Made by a program: the position numbers and the translations under genes. Positions 7,979 through 14,407 of a DNA stretch of 27,857 nt are shown piece by piece. The first letter of the stretch is position 1. Each line of letters opens with the position of its first letter. A model generated the notes under the pieces. It did not search any database. It saw only the letters and a program-made list of their open reading frames with translations, and had not been told where the DNA came from. This DNA is from Flavobacteriales bacterium (GTDB lineage: Bacteria > Bacteroidota > Bacteroidia > Flavobacteriales > Flavobacteriaceae): NCBI GenBank assembly GCA_002737105.1, contig NSHO01000005.1:1-27857 (forward strand). Reading direction: 5' to 3'.

Positions 7979-8011
7979 AAAGCCACATAATTTTGAATAT
8001 CATGTGGCTTT
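7979..8011 (-). terminator. Intrinsic terminator after the sigma-factor/TonB-remnant unit
   Basis: A 10-bp perfect stem has arms aaagccacat (7979-7988) and atgtggcttt (8002-8011) with a 13-base loop. The A-run at 7974-7981 gives a U-tract on the minus-strand RNA. It lies 19 bp after the stop of the TonB fragment and now ends the glycosyltransferase-sigma transcript. Confidence 0.8.
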
Positions 8012-8029
8012 ATTAATACAAATTTATTA

Positions 8030-8143
8030 TTAGTCTGTCTCAATAAGACTAATTTGAATTGGAAGTCTTTTTTCACTTCTTACTACTTCACCATTTACGC
8101 GGCCTGGTGTCCATTTTTTATTATTTATTGCTAATAATTTCCG
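8030..8143 (-). pseudogene. C-terminal remnant of a TonB-domain protein
   Basis: The frame from 8143 to a TAA at 8030-8032 encodes 37 residues, including WTPGRVNGEVVRSEKRLPIQ, a recognisable end of a TonB C-terminal domain (the W-x-P-G-x-x-N-G-x-x-V-x-S pattern followed by a final beta strand). It is preceded in frame by a TAG at 8144-8146 inside the sigma-factor gene and has no ATG, and a full TonB domain needs about 80 residues. It overlaps the last codons of the sigma gene in another frame. The simplest reading is that a tonB-like gene formerly downstream lost its 5' part by deletion, leaving its tail and terminator. Confidence 0.65.
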
Positions 8144-8684
8144 CTAATAATTTTTTAGCACGAAGTAGTTTTATTTTGATATTGTTTAGTGGTTCGTTCA
8201 ATTGTTCCGCCATGTCTTGGTAACTCATTTCTTGAAAATAGCGAAGTTGAATCACTTCTTGGTAAGCAGGTTTTAATTGTTTAATTTGCAGCAGTAATTG
8301 CGATAAGTTTTGTTCGGTAATTAATTTGTCTTCAATGGTAGGTGTGCTGTCTAAAACTTGATTGGCTAAGCCATCTTCCTCGTTTGTAATTTCTAAAAAT
8401 AAAGTGGATTTTTTTTTACGAATCAAATCGATATGAGCATTTTTAGCAATGGCAATTAACCAAGTATTAAATCCAAATTCAGGATTGTAAGTGCTTATTT
8501 TATCAAATGCTTTAGCAAATGTTTCTATTACGATATCTTCTGTATTAGTTTCATTTTCAGTGCGTTTTAGCATGTAACCGTACACTTCATTCCAATAAAA
8601 ATCTAGAAGAAAAGTAAAAGCTACTTGATCGCCAAGTTTTGCTTTTTGAATGTTTTTAAGTATTTTTTCTTGTTTTACTTCCAA
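8121..8684 (-). CDS. ECF-type RNA polymerase sigma factor
   Basis: 187 residues. Region 2 spans about 15-90: AFTFLLDFYWNEVYGYMLKR, then the EDIVIETFAKAFDKI segment, and TWLIAIAKNAHIDLIRKKK covering 2.3-2.4 for -10 melting and recognition. Region 4 is at about 130-183 with a helix-turn-helix (EMSYQDMAEQLNEPLNNIKIKLLRAKKLL). There is no membrane segment and no anti-sigma gene beside it. It overlaps the end of the glycosyltransferase gene by 10 bp and so is translated from the same mRNA. In flavobacteria sigma-70 family proteins of this type are numerous; its regulon cannot be read from here. Just downstream is the TonB remnant, whose reading frame overlaps the last codons of this gene. Confidence 0.93.
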   Translation of the reverse strand: MEVKQEKILKNIQKAKLGDQVAFTFLLDFYWNEVYGYMLKRTENETNTEDIVIETFAKAFDKISTYNPEFGFNTWLIAIAKNAHIDLIRKKKSTLFLEITNEEDGLANQVLDSTPTIEDKLITEQNLSQLLLQIKQLKPAYQEVIQLRYFQEMSYQDMAEQLNEPLNNIKIKLLRAKKLLAEIISNK

Positions 8685-9790
8685 TGTTCTGGTTTGTGTA
8701 TCAAATTGGTAAAAGCCACTCGAAATTGAGTTATTATTAAAATAATTTCAAAAATTGGATACCAAACAATAATATCTTTTTCTTTTAATTTAGCTGCGCC
8801 ATAACCAAAAACCATCCAGTTAAAAACGTATCTAAAACCTAAAACACTTGAAACAATAATCCAATTATATTGGAAAGATAGTAAAATTATGGCCAAAATA
8901 ATACAAGTCACTTGTGAAATGAAATATAATCCAAGTTGTAGTTTGTTAAAATCTTTGTAAAATTTTTTGGTAGAAGTTTCCTTTCTTTTCTGATTCATCC
9001 AATCTTTGAAAGTAGTTTTTGGTTCAGAATAGGTAAAACTATCAGGACTATAACAAATTGTGGTGTTTGCTTTATTTGCGGCTTCATTAATAAATAAATC
9101 ATCTTCGCCTGATCGCACTTTAATATGATTGATAAATCCGTTTACATTAAAAAATTCTGATTTTTTATAGGCCATATTTCGTCCTATTCCCATATAAGGT
9201 TTTCCGATTTTTGCCCAAGATAAATATTGAATTGCAGCAACAACACCATCAAAACGAATAATTTTATTTAATACAGAACCTTTAATTTTATCAAAAGCGC
9301 CATATCCTAAAACAATTGTTTTCTTGAATGAAAAGTGCGATGTCATTTCTAAAATCCAGTTTTCAGATGTAATGCGACAATCTGCATCTGTAAATAATAA
9401 ATATTCGTTTTTTGCAGCTTTTATTCCTAACGTTAATGCGAATTTTTTGTTTCCCCAAAAGGCTTCATTGTTTTTTACTTTGACTAATTTAACAAAAGGA
9501 TATTGCTTTTCGTATTCTTCAAATAAGTCTAATGTTTGGTCATTAGATGCATCATCAACAAGGACTAATTCATAATTTGGATAATTTTGGGAAACTAAAA
9601 CAGGTAGTTGTTTCAATAAATTTTTATATTCATTTTTTGCCCAAACAATGACTGAAACAGGGACGCTTTTTGTGGTTTCTTTCTTAGGTTTCACAAACGA
9701 AAAACGACTAAAAACAAACGATTGGTACAAGAATTGAATGACAAAAAAACCTAAAAATGTAATAAATAGTATATATAATGTTGTTTCCAT
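8675..9790 (-). CDS. Membrane-anchored family 2 glycosyltransferase
   Basis: 371 residues. N-terminal membrane helix (about 4-24), a cytoplasmic GT-A domain (about 44-275), and two to three C-terminal membrane helices (about 285-365). GT2 motifs: SVIVWAKNE at the domain start, DD at 79-80 (VLVDDAS), the DxD-like TDAD (134-137), the acidic GEDD (228-231) and QKRKETS (from 267) in the place of the QxxRW motif. The architecture resembles processive or lipid-linked sugar transferases of the cell envelope. Acceptor and sugar are unknown. The gene overlaps the sigma-factor gene by 10 bp and is driven by a good TAnnTTTG promoter. murB upstream is separated from it by a heptamer array. Confidence 0.92.
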   Translation of the reverse strand: METTLYILFITFLGFFVIQFLYQSFVFSRFSFVKPKKETTKSVPVSVIVWAKNEYKNLLKQLPVLVSQNYPNYELVLVDDASNDQTLDLFEEYEKQYPFVKLVKVKNNEAFWGNKKFALTLGIKAAKNEYLLFTDADCRITSENWILEMTSHFSFKKTIVLGYGAFDKIKGSVLNKIIRFDGVVAAIQYLSWAKIGKPYMGIGRNMAYKKSEFFNVNGFINHIKVRSGEDDLFINEAANKANTTICYSPDSFTYSEPKTTFKDWMNQKRKETSTKKFYKDFNKLQLGLYFISQVTCIILAIILLSFQYNWIIVSSVLGFRYVFNWMVFGYGAAKLKEKDIIVWYPIFEIILIITQFRVAFTNLIHKPEHWK

Positions 9791-9809
9791 GTTCGTTTTA
9801 AAAGTTGTG

Positions 9810-9840
9810 CAAATTTAGGCTTATTTCTTTAAAGATTCAA
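9810..9840 (-). promoter_or_regulatory. Bacteroidota-type promoter for the glycosyltransferase-sigma operon
   Basis: On the minus strand a TTG (9838-9840), 20 bp of spacer, and TAAATTTG (9810-9817) match the -33/-7 consensus in both sequence and spacing. The expected transcription start leaves a leader of only about 10-15 bases before the ATG at 9790. It is the best full promoter in the window. Confidence 0.65.
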
Positions 9841-9855
9841 GTTTAATTTTTTTAC

Positions 9856-9887
9856 AAATCGTAAATCGTAAATCCCAAATCGTAAAT
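9856..9887 (+). repeat. 7-bp-period tandem array aaatcgt (4 units plus part)
   Basis: aaatcgt occurs at units 1, 2 and 4, with aaatccc as unit 3 and a partial fifth unit. It ends exactly at the murB stop codon (9887-9889) and lies between murB and the glycosyltransferase promoter. Confidence 0.75.
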
Positions 9888-10900
9888 TAAATCACATTCA
9901 CTTCTGCTTCAATGCTAATTCCGTATTTTTCAAAAATAGTTTTTTGAATATTTTGCGCTACGTTCCAGATTTCATTTCCTGTTGCGTTTCCGTAATTTAC
10001 TAATACTAAAGCTTGTTTCGTGTGAATTCCAGCATCTCCAAAACGTTTGCCTTTAAATCCAGCTTGTTCAATTAGCCAACCAGCAGGTACTTTTACATGT
10101 GTTTCCGAAACTGGATAATGTGGCATATCTGGATAATTCGCTTTGGCTTTTTCGTAAATTTCGATTGGAACAATTGGATTTTTAAAGAAACTTCCACTAT
10201 TTCCTAATTCTTTTGGATTGGGTAATTTACTTTCACGAATAGCAATAACCGCTTTGCTAACATCTTGAATCGTTGGGTTTTTGATACCCATATTTTCTAA
10301 TTCTATATCAATAGCACCATAAGATGTATTTAGTTTGTGATTCTTTTTAGTTAGTTTAAGAACAACTGATACAATTACATATTGGTTTTTCAAATCGGAC
10401 TTAAAAACGCTTTCTCTATAACCAAACTTACAAGCAGATTTGTCAAAAGTGATAATTTCTTGTGTATCAATTTTCATCGCTTCACAAGAAACAAAAGTGT
10501 CTTTGATTTCTATGCCATAAGCACCAATATTTTGAATTGGAGTAGCACCAAGATTTCCCGGAATTAAAGATAAATTTTCAATACCGCCATAATTGTGTTT
10601 GATACAAAATACCACAAATTCGTGCCAGTTTTCTCCGGCATTTCCTTTTACCCAAACAAAATCGTCATTCTCATCTACAACTTCAATGCCTTTATTGTTA
10701 ATATGCAACACTAAAGCATCGATATTTTGCGTTAAAAGCATGTTACTTCCACCACCTAAAATAAAGAGTTTTCTTTGTTGGTTTTCTTTTAAAACATTTG
10801 ATAAATCGGAAATCGAATTTACCTCGCAAAATTCCGTCGCAAAAGCTTCAATGCCAAAGGTGTTGTATTTTTTTAACGATTGTTGTTGTATGATATTCAT
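9887..10900 (-). CDS. murB: UDP-N-acetylenolpyruvoylglucosamine reductase
   Basis: FAD enzyme that reduces UDP-GlcNAc-enolpyruvate to UDP-MurNAc with NADPH, the second committed step of peptidoglycan precursor synthesis, in the cytoplasm. 337 residues, in the type I (E. coli-like) size class. FAD-binding segments are LGGGSNML (about 48-55) and SLIPGNLGATPIQNIGAYG (about 111-129). The catalytic set is visible: R162 (GYRESVFK), S237 (GSFFKNP) and E333 near the C-terminus (EAEV). It is bracketed by two heptamer arrays, one ending at its stop codon and one starting 7 bp upstream of its ATG. I see no TAnnTTTG box directly upstream, so it may be read through from the rhodanese-thioredoxin gene 52 bp away. 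Confidence 0.97.
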   Translation of the reverse strand: MNIIQQQSLKKYNTFGIEAFATEFCEVNSISDLSNVLKENQQRKLFILGGGSNMLLTQNIDALVLHINNKGIEVVDENDDFVWVKGNAGENWHEFVVFCIKHNYGGIENLSLIPGNLGATPIQNIGAYGIEIKDTFVSCEAMKIDTQEIITFDKSACKFGYRESVFKSDLKNQYVIVSVVLKLTKKNHKLNTSYGAIDIELENMGIKNPTIQDVSKAVIAIRESKLPNPKELGNSGSFFKNPIVPIEIYEKAKANYPDMPHYPVSETHVKVPAGWLIEQAGFKGKRFGDAGIHTKQALVLVNYGNATGNEIWNVAQNIQKTIFEKYGISIEAEVNVI

Positions 10901-10907
10901 ATTTTTA

Positions 10908-10944
10908 AGTGAATAGTGATTAGTAAATAGTGAAAAGCTATTTA
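10908..10944 (+). repeat. 7-bp-period tandem array agtgaat (4 units) with a hairpin
   Basis: Units agtgaat, agtgatt, agtaaat and agtgaaa run in phase at 10908-10935. The last part overlaps a hairpin, taaatag (10924-10930) with ctattta (10938-10944) and a 7-base loop. The array starts 7 bp upstream of the murB ATG and fills most of the spacer to the next gene. Confidence 0.65.
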
Positions 10945-10952
10945 CTTAGTTC

Positions 10953-11642
10953 TTATATTGCTTTTTTCAATTCTTCCTCGCTAACGAATTCGTTTTTAAA
11001 GAAGGTTTGTTTACCGTTTTTAATTACAATTATTACCGGTAAACCTTCGTAACCTAACGCATTAAATAACGATTTGTTTTGATCAGCATCAATGCGGTTA
11101 ACAATTACTTTATCAGACATTTCTTTACTTATTTTATCTAAATATGGCGACATTTTTTTACATGGACCACACCATTCTGCGTAAAAATCTATTACAACTG
11201 TTTTATGGGAAATCATTAATTTGTTGTAGTCTTCCAAAGTCATTCCAGACCAACTTGCGCTGGTTTTCGGATTTGCCTTTTCCCAAACCATATAACCGCC
11301 ATCTAATTCGATAATGTTTTTAAAACCTAATTCCACTAAATGATTGGCAGCTTTTTTACTTCTTCCGCCGCTTAAGCAATATACAAAAACGGGTTTTGAT
11401 TTGTCTAAATTGGCTACTTGAGTATCAAAAGAATCTCCGTTCCAATCCACGTTTTTGGCATCTGCAATTTTACCGTTTGCATATTCTCCTGGTGTTCTAA
11501 CATCTAAAATTTGTGCGTCGTTTGTTTTAATAATTGCTGCTTTAAATTCTGAAGCAGCAACACTTTTGAAATTTTGGCTATTGGTGCAACTTATTGATAA
11601 TGTAATAATTGCAATGGCTATGATTGATTTTATTTTTTTCAT
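10953..11642 (-). CDS. Rhodanese-thioredoxin fusion lipoprotein
   Basis: 229 residues. A type II signal peptide ends in a lipobox with C19 (LSISC), so the protein is probably anchored at the membrane facing the periplasm. A single rhodanese domain (about 27-125) carries the active Cys 89 (VYCLSGGRS). A thioredoxin domain (about 130-229) carries W157-C158-G-P-C161 and the cis-proline P202. Both catalytic sites are intact. The two domains may hand sulfane sulfur or reducing equivalents between them; WCGPC is the reducing thioredoxin motif rather than a DsbA-type one. It could have a role in periplasmic thiol redox or sulfur transfer, but the substrate is unknown. It lies between murB and recF, with repeat arrays on both sides and no clear promoter box. 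Confidence 0.9.
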   Translation of the reverse strand: MKKIKSIIAIAIITLSISCTNSQNFKSVAASEFKAAIIKTNDAQILDVRTPGEYANGKIADAKNVDWNGDSFDTQVANLDKSKPVFVYCLSGGRSKKAANHLVELGFKNIIELDGGYMVWEKANPKTSASWSGMTLEDYNKLMISHKTVVIDFYAEWCGPCKKMSPYLDKISKEMSDKVIVNRIDADQNKSLFNALGYEGLPVIIVIKNGKQTFFKNEFVSEEELKKAI

Positions 11643-11658
11643 TTTATTAAAATATGTT

Positions 11659-11722
11659 GTTTATTTGTTTTTTGTTGATTCGTTAATGGTCTAACAATCT
11701 AATTATCTAACTTTCTAGAAAA
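11659..11722 (+). repeat. Degenerate 8-bp-period tandem array (8 units, 64 bp)
   Basis: Eight octamers stay in phase across the whole spacer. The first units resemble gtttattt and ttgattcg, then ttaatggt, ctaacaat, ctaattat, ctaacttt and ctagaaaa, so the unit drifts along the array. It starts 17 bp upstream of the rhodanese-thioredoxin ATG and ends 6 bp before the recF stop. It shares a 14-bp core with the lipA-gapA array (13 of 14 identical). Confidence 0.65.
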
Positions 11723-11727
11723 ATAAG

Positions 11728-12807
11728 CTAGATATTAAATATTTTATAGCTTTTATGTGTCTGTTTTATAATGTTTTCAGTTCTTTCAGGATGCGTGTCG
11801 GAAATAAAAATTTGACCAAAAACATCATTATTTACCATATTTACAATTTGTTGCACTCTAAACGCATCTAATTTATCAAAGATATCATCAAAAAGTAAAA
11901 TCGGCAATGTTTTTGTGTGTTTTTTAATGAAATCAAACTGCGCTAATTTCAAGGCAATTAAAAATGATTTTTGTTGTCCTTGCGATCCAAATTTTTTAAC
12001 AGGAAAACCTGCAATATTGAATAAAACATCATCTTTATGAATCCCACAAGTGGTATATTGAGTAATTTTATCTTTTTGAAGATTTTGAACTAGTAAGGTC
12101 TCCAAATTGAATTCATGAAGTTGACTTTCATACTCAATAGTTACTTTTTCAGCATTTTCTGAAATAACTTCGTATAATTCTTGAAATACAGGAATAAATT
12201 TTTCTAAAAAATCTTTTCTTTTAGAGAAAATTTGTTGTCCAAATCTCGATAATTGTTCGTTATAAATACTCAAATTATCAGCATCAAAAACCTGATTTAA
12301 TGCAAAGTATTTTAATAAAGCATTTCTTTGTTGTAGTGTTTTTTGGTAGTTAATTAAAGTATTCAAATACGACGCATCAAAAGTAGAAATTACATTATCA
12401 ATAAATTTTCTTCGTGTTTCGCTTCCTTCAATAATCAAATCTGTATCGCTAGGCGAAATAATTACAATAGGAATTAATCCAATATGTTCAGAAAATTTCT
12501 CGTAAATTTTACCGTTGCGTTTTAAAATCTTTTTTTGCGCTTTTTTGTAACTACAAATAATTTGTTCGGTACGATTTTCTTTTTCAAAAGTACCATCAAT
12601 TACAAAAAACTCCTCACCATGTTTGATATTTTGTGTAGAAAGTGGATTAAAATAACTTTTTCCAACTGCTAAATGATAAATTGCATCCAAAATTGTGGTT
12701 TTACCAATGCCGTTTTTTCCTACAATAGCATTTATTTTGCTTTCAAATTCAAAAGAATTCTCTGCAATGTTCTTATAATTAAGTAAAGATAGTTTTTTTA
12801 AAATCAC
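11728..12807 (-). CDS. recF: DNA replication/repair protein RecF (GTG start)
   Basis: SMC-like ATPase that loads RecA at gaps with RecO and RecR. 359 residues from the chosen start, the normal RecF length. The Walker A motif is GKNGIGKTT (about 30-38), the ABC signature region is [15 protein letters not shown], and Walker B with the D-loop is [11 protein letters not shown]. The open frame extends to an ATG at 12921, adding 38 hydrophobic residues unlike RecF; a TACATTTG box at 12849-12856 falls inside that extension. The GTG at 12805-12807, giving a protein that begins (M)[12 protein letters not shown], fits family N-termini. It is divergent from the TPR-ribH operon. Confidence 0.95.
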   Translation of the reverse strand: MILKKLSLLNYKNIAENSFEFESKINAIVGKNGIGKTTILDAIYHLAVGKSYFNPLSTQNIKHGEEFFVIDGTFEKENRTEQIICSYKKAQKKILKRNGKIYEKFSEHIGLIPIVIISPSDTDLIIEGSETRRKFIDNVISTFDASYLNTLINYQKTLQQRNALLKYFALNQVFDADNLSIYNEQLSRFGQQIFSKRKDFLEKFIPVFQELYEVISENAEKVTIEYESQLHEFNLETLLVQNLQKDKITQYTTCGIHKDDVLFNIAGFPVKKFGSQGQQKSFLIALKLAQFDFIKKHTKTLPILLFDDIFDKLDAFRVQQIVNMVNNDVFGQIFISDTHPERTENIIKQTHKSYKIFNI

Positions 12808-12848
12808 GTTTTTTCGGTAAAAAGCATCGAAAATTACACTTTCGAGTA

Positions 12849-12856
12849 CAAATGTA
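12849..12856 (-). promoter_or_regulatory. TAnnTTTG -7 box for recF
   Basis: Minus strand reads TACATTTG, 41 bp upstream of the GTG start. No clear -33 TTG. It supports the internal GTG start over the upstream ATG. Confidence 0.5.
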
Positions 12857-12910
12857 AGTTCAATTTTTAAAAATATAAATAAAAGAACTTTTAAATTTAA
12901 ATAAAAAGTA

Positions 12911-12918
12911 TATTTTTG
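12911..12918 (+). promoter_or_regulatory. TAnnTTTG -7 box for the TPR-ribH operon
   Basis: TATTTTTG, 24 bp upstream of the ATG at 12943, leaving a leader of about 15-20 bases. No clear -33 TTG upstream. Confidence 0.5.
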
Positions 12919-12942
12919 CACTTCTAATAAAATTTTAGTTCA

Positions 12943-13737
12943 ATGGCAACATATAATAAAAGAGGTTATAAATCACCAAAACCTGAAGTAGAAAAAGATC
13001 CAGCATTTGATACAAGTGTAGATGACATAAATGTAAACGAAAAAGATAGTACTACTGCTGGTGTTTTTAATACATTAGATGAAACAGCAAATAAAACCGA
13101 AGAATGGGTTATTAAAAACCAAAAAGCAATATTAGGCGTAATTTTAGCAGTAGCAGTTGCTACTTTAGGATATATCTTATACGATAAATACATTGCAACG
13201 CCAAGCCAAGAAGAAGCATTTAAAGAAATGAATCAAGCACAAATATATTTTCAAAAAGCTGTTGATGCTACTGAAAAACAAGATTCTTTATTTAAATTGT
13301 CTTTAAAAGGTGGTGAAGGTAAATTAGGTTTTGAAGGAATTATTTCAGAATATGCAGGAACAAAAGCCGCTAATTTAGCAGAGTATTCTGCAGGAATGGC
13401 TTGTTTACATTTGAAAGATTTCAAAAAAGCAATTGAACATTTAGATAACTTTTCAACTAAAGAATTAAATTTACACGCTTTGGCTATTGGTGCAAAAGGT
13501 GACGCAAATGCGGAACTAAATAATAATGAAGAAGCTTTAAAATTATACGTTGAAGCTGCAAATGCAGATGAAAATGATTTTGTAACACCAAGATTTTTAT
13601 TAAAAGCAGCTAACTTGGCTATTGTTTTAAAAAGAAATGAGGAAGCTTTAGGTTATTTAAAAACTATAAAAGAAAAATACGAAACTTCTCAAGAAGGAAG
13701 TACAGTTGATATTTTAATTGCTTCATTGGAAAAATAA
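12943..13737 (+). CDS. Membrane-anchored TPR protein (YfgM-like)
   Basis: 264 residues. A polar cytoplasmic N-terminus (1-55) is followed by one membrane helix (about 61-80) and then tetratricopeptide-like helical repeats to the end (for example NLAEYSAGMACLHLKDFKKA, NAELNNNEEALKLYVEAAN). The layout, a single N-terminal helix with a periplasmic TPR domain, matches the TPR_21/YfgM group, which in E. coli binds the Sec translocon and chaperones. That role here is inference. The stop codon overlaps the ribH start by one base (TAATG), so the two are translationally coupled. Confidence 0.85.
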   Translation: MATYNKRGYKSPKPEVEKDPAFDTSVDDINVNEKDSTTAGVFNTLDETANKTEEWVIKNQKAILGVILAVAVATLGYILYDKYIATPSQEEAFKEMNQAQIYFQKAVDATEKQDSLFKLSLKGGEGKLGFEGIISEYAGTKAANLAEYSAGMACLHLKDFKKAIEHLDNFSTKELNLHALAIGAKGDANAELNNNEEALKLYVEAANADENDFVTPRFLLKAANLAIVLKRNEEALGYLKTIKEKYETSQEGSTVDILIASLEK

Positions 13738-14225
13738 TGGCAACCGAAAATAAAAATTTATCTCAATACGATAAAAACACAATCCCAAACGCGAAAGATT
13801 TTCGGTTTGGGATTGTTGTTTCAGAATGGAATGAAAACGTTACAGAAGGTTTGTATAACGGAGTTGTTTCCGCTTTAACAGATTGTGGCGCACTACCAGA
13901 AAATATAGATCGTTGGAATGTTCCAGGAAGTTTTGAATTAATTTTTGGTGCCCGACAAATGCACGAAAAGTTGGAGCTAGATGCTGTAATTGTTATTGGT
14001 TGCGTAATTAAAGGTGAAACCATGCATTTTGAATTTGTTTGTGAAGGTGTAACCCAAGGCATGAAAGATTTAAATTTATTGTATGATGTGCCTACTATTT
14101 TTTGTGTTTTAACAGATAATACTATGCAACAATCTATCGATAGAAGCGGAGGAAAGCACGGAAATAAAGGAATTGAAGCAGCAATTGCCGCTATTAAAAT
14201 GATAGAATTGAACAAACGATACTAA
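13737..14225 (+). CDS. ribH: 6,7-dimethyl-8-ribityllumazine synthase
   Basis: Condenses 5-amino-6-ribitylamino-uracil with 3,4-dihydroxybutanone 4-phosphate in the penultimate riboflavin step, as a 60-mer or pentamer in the cytoplasm. 162 residues. Substrate-binding W31 (SEWN), the VPGSFELIFGA loop (about 62-72), the GETMHFEF motif with catalytic H97, and the phosphate-binding DRSGGKHGNKG (135-145) are all present. No other rib gene is nearby and no FMN riboswitch is seen. A terminator follows directly. Confidence 0.97.
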   Translation: MATENKNLSQYDKNTIPNAKDFRFGIVVSEWNENVTEGLYNGVVSALTDCGALPENIDRWNVPGSFELIFGARQMHEKLELDAVIVIGCVIKGETMHFEFVCEGVTQGMKDLNLLYDVPTIFCVLTDNTMQQSIDRSGGKHGNKGIEAAIAAIKMIELNKRY

Positions 14226-14250
14226 ATTCTAGTAAAGTCAAATAAAACCA

Positions 14251-14290
14251 AAATCATAGGTTTCCATTCATGGAAGGCTGTGATTTTTTA
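14251..14290 (+). terminator. Intrinsic terminator of the TPR-ribH operon
   Basis: A stem pairs aaatca (14251-14256) with tgattt (14281-14286), with an inner pairing of ttccat (14262-14267) with atggaa (14270-14275), followed by a T-run on the plus strand. It lies 25 bp after the ribH stop. Confidence 0.75.
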
Positions 14291-14366
14291 TTTTTAGAGA
14301 AGTATTTTGTTATTAACTTTTACATATTTGTAATTTTTGAGAACTAAAAATAAGTTTTTAATTTCT

Positions 14367-14374
14367 TAAATTTG
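14367..14374 (+). promoter_or_regulatory. TAnnTTTG -7 box for the mutL-rhomboid run
   Basis: TAAATTTG, 33 bp upstream of the mutL ATG. The nearest upstream TTTTTG ends at 14339, 27 bp away, longer than normal, so the -33 element is uncertain. Confidence 0.5.
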
Positions 14375-14407
14375 TAATATTACCAAAATAAAAAACAAAA
14401 CAGATTA

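Noticed and set aside
8121..8684. Sigma factor plus TonB remnant as a FecI/FecR-type TonB signalling system
   Set aside because: No anti-sigma FecR-like gene and no TonB-dependent receptor are present, and the fragment is a TonB tail, not a receptor plug.
13763..14215. 150-codon open frame on the minus strand opposite ribH
   Set aside because: ribH is certain from its catalytic motifs; the antisense frame has no recognisable domain and no promoter box, and mirrors the codon structure of ribH.
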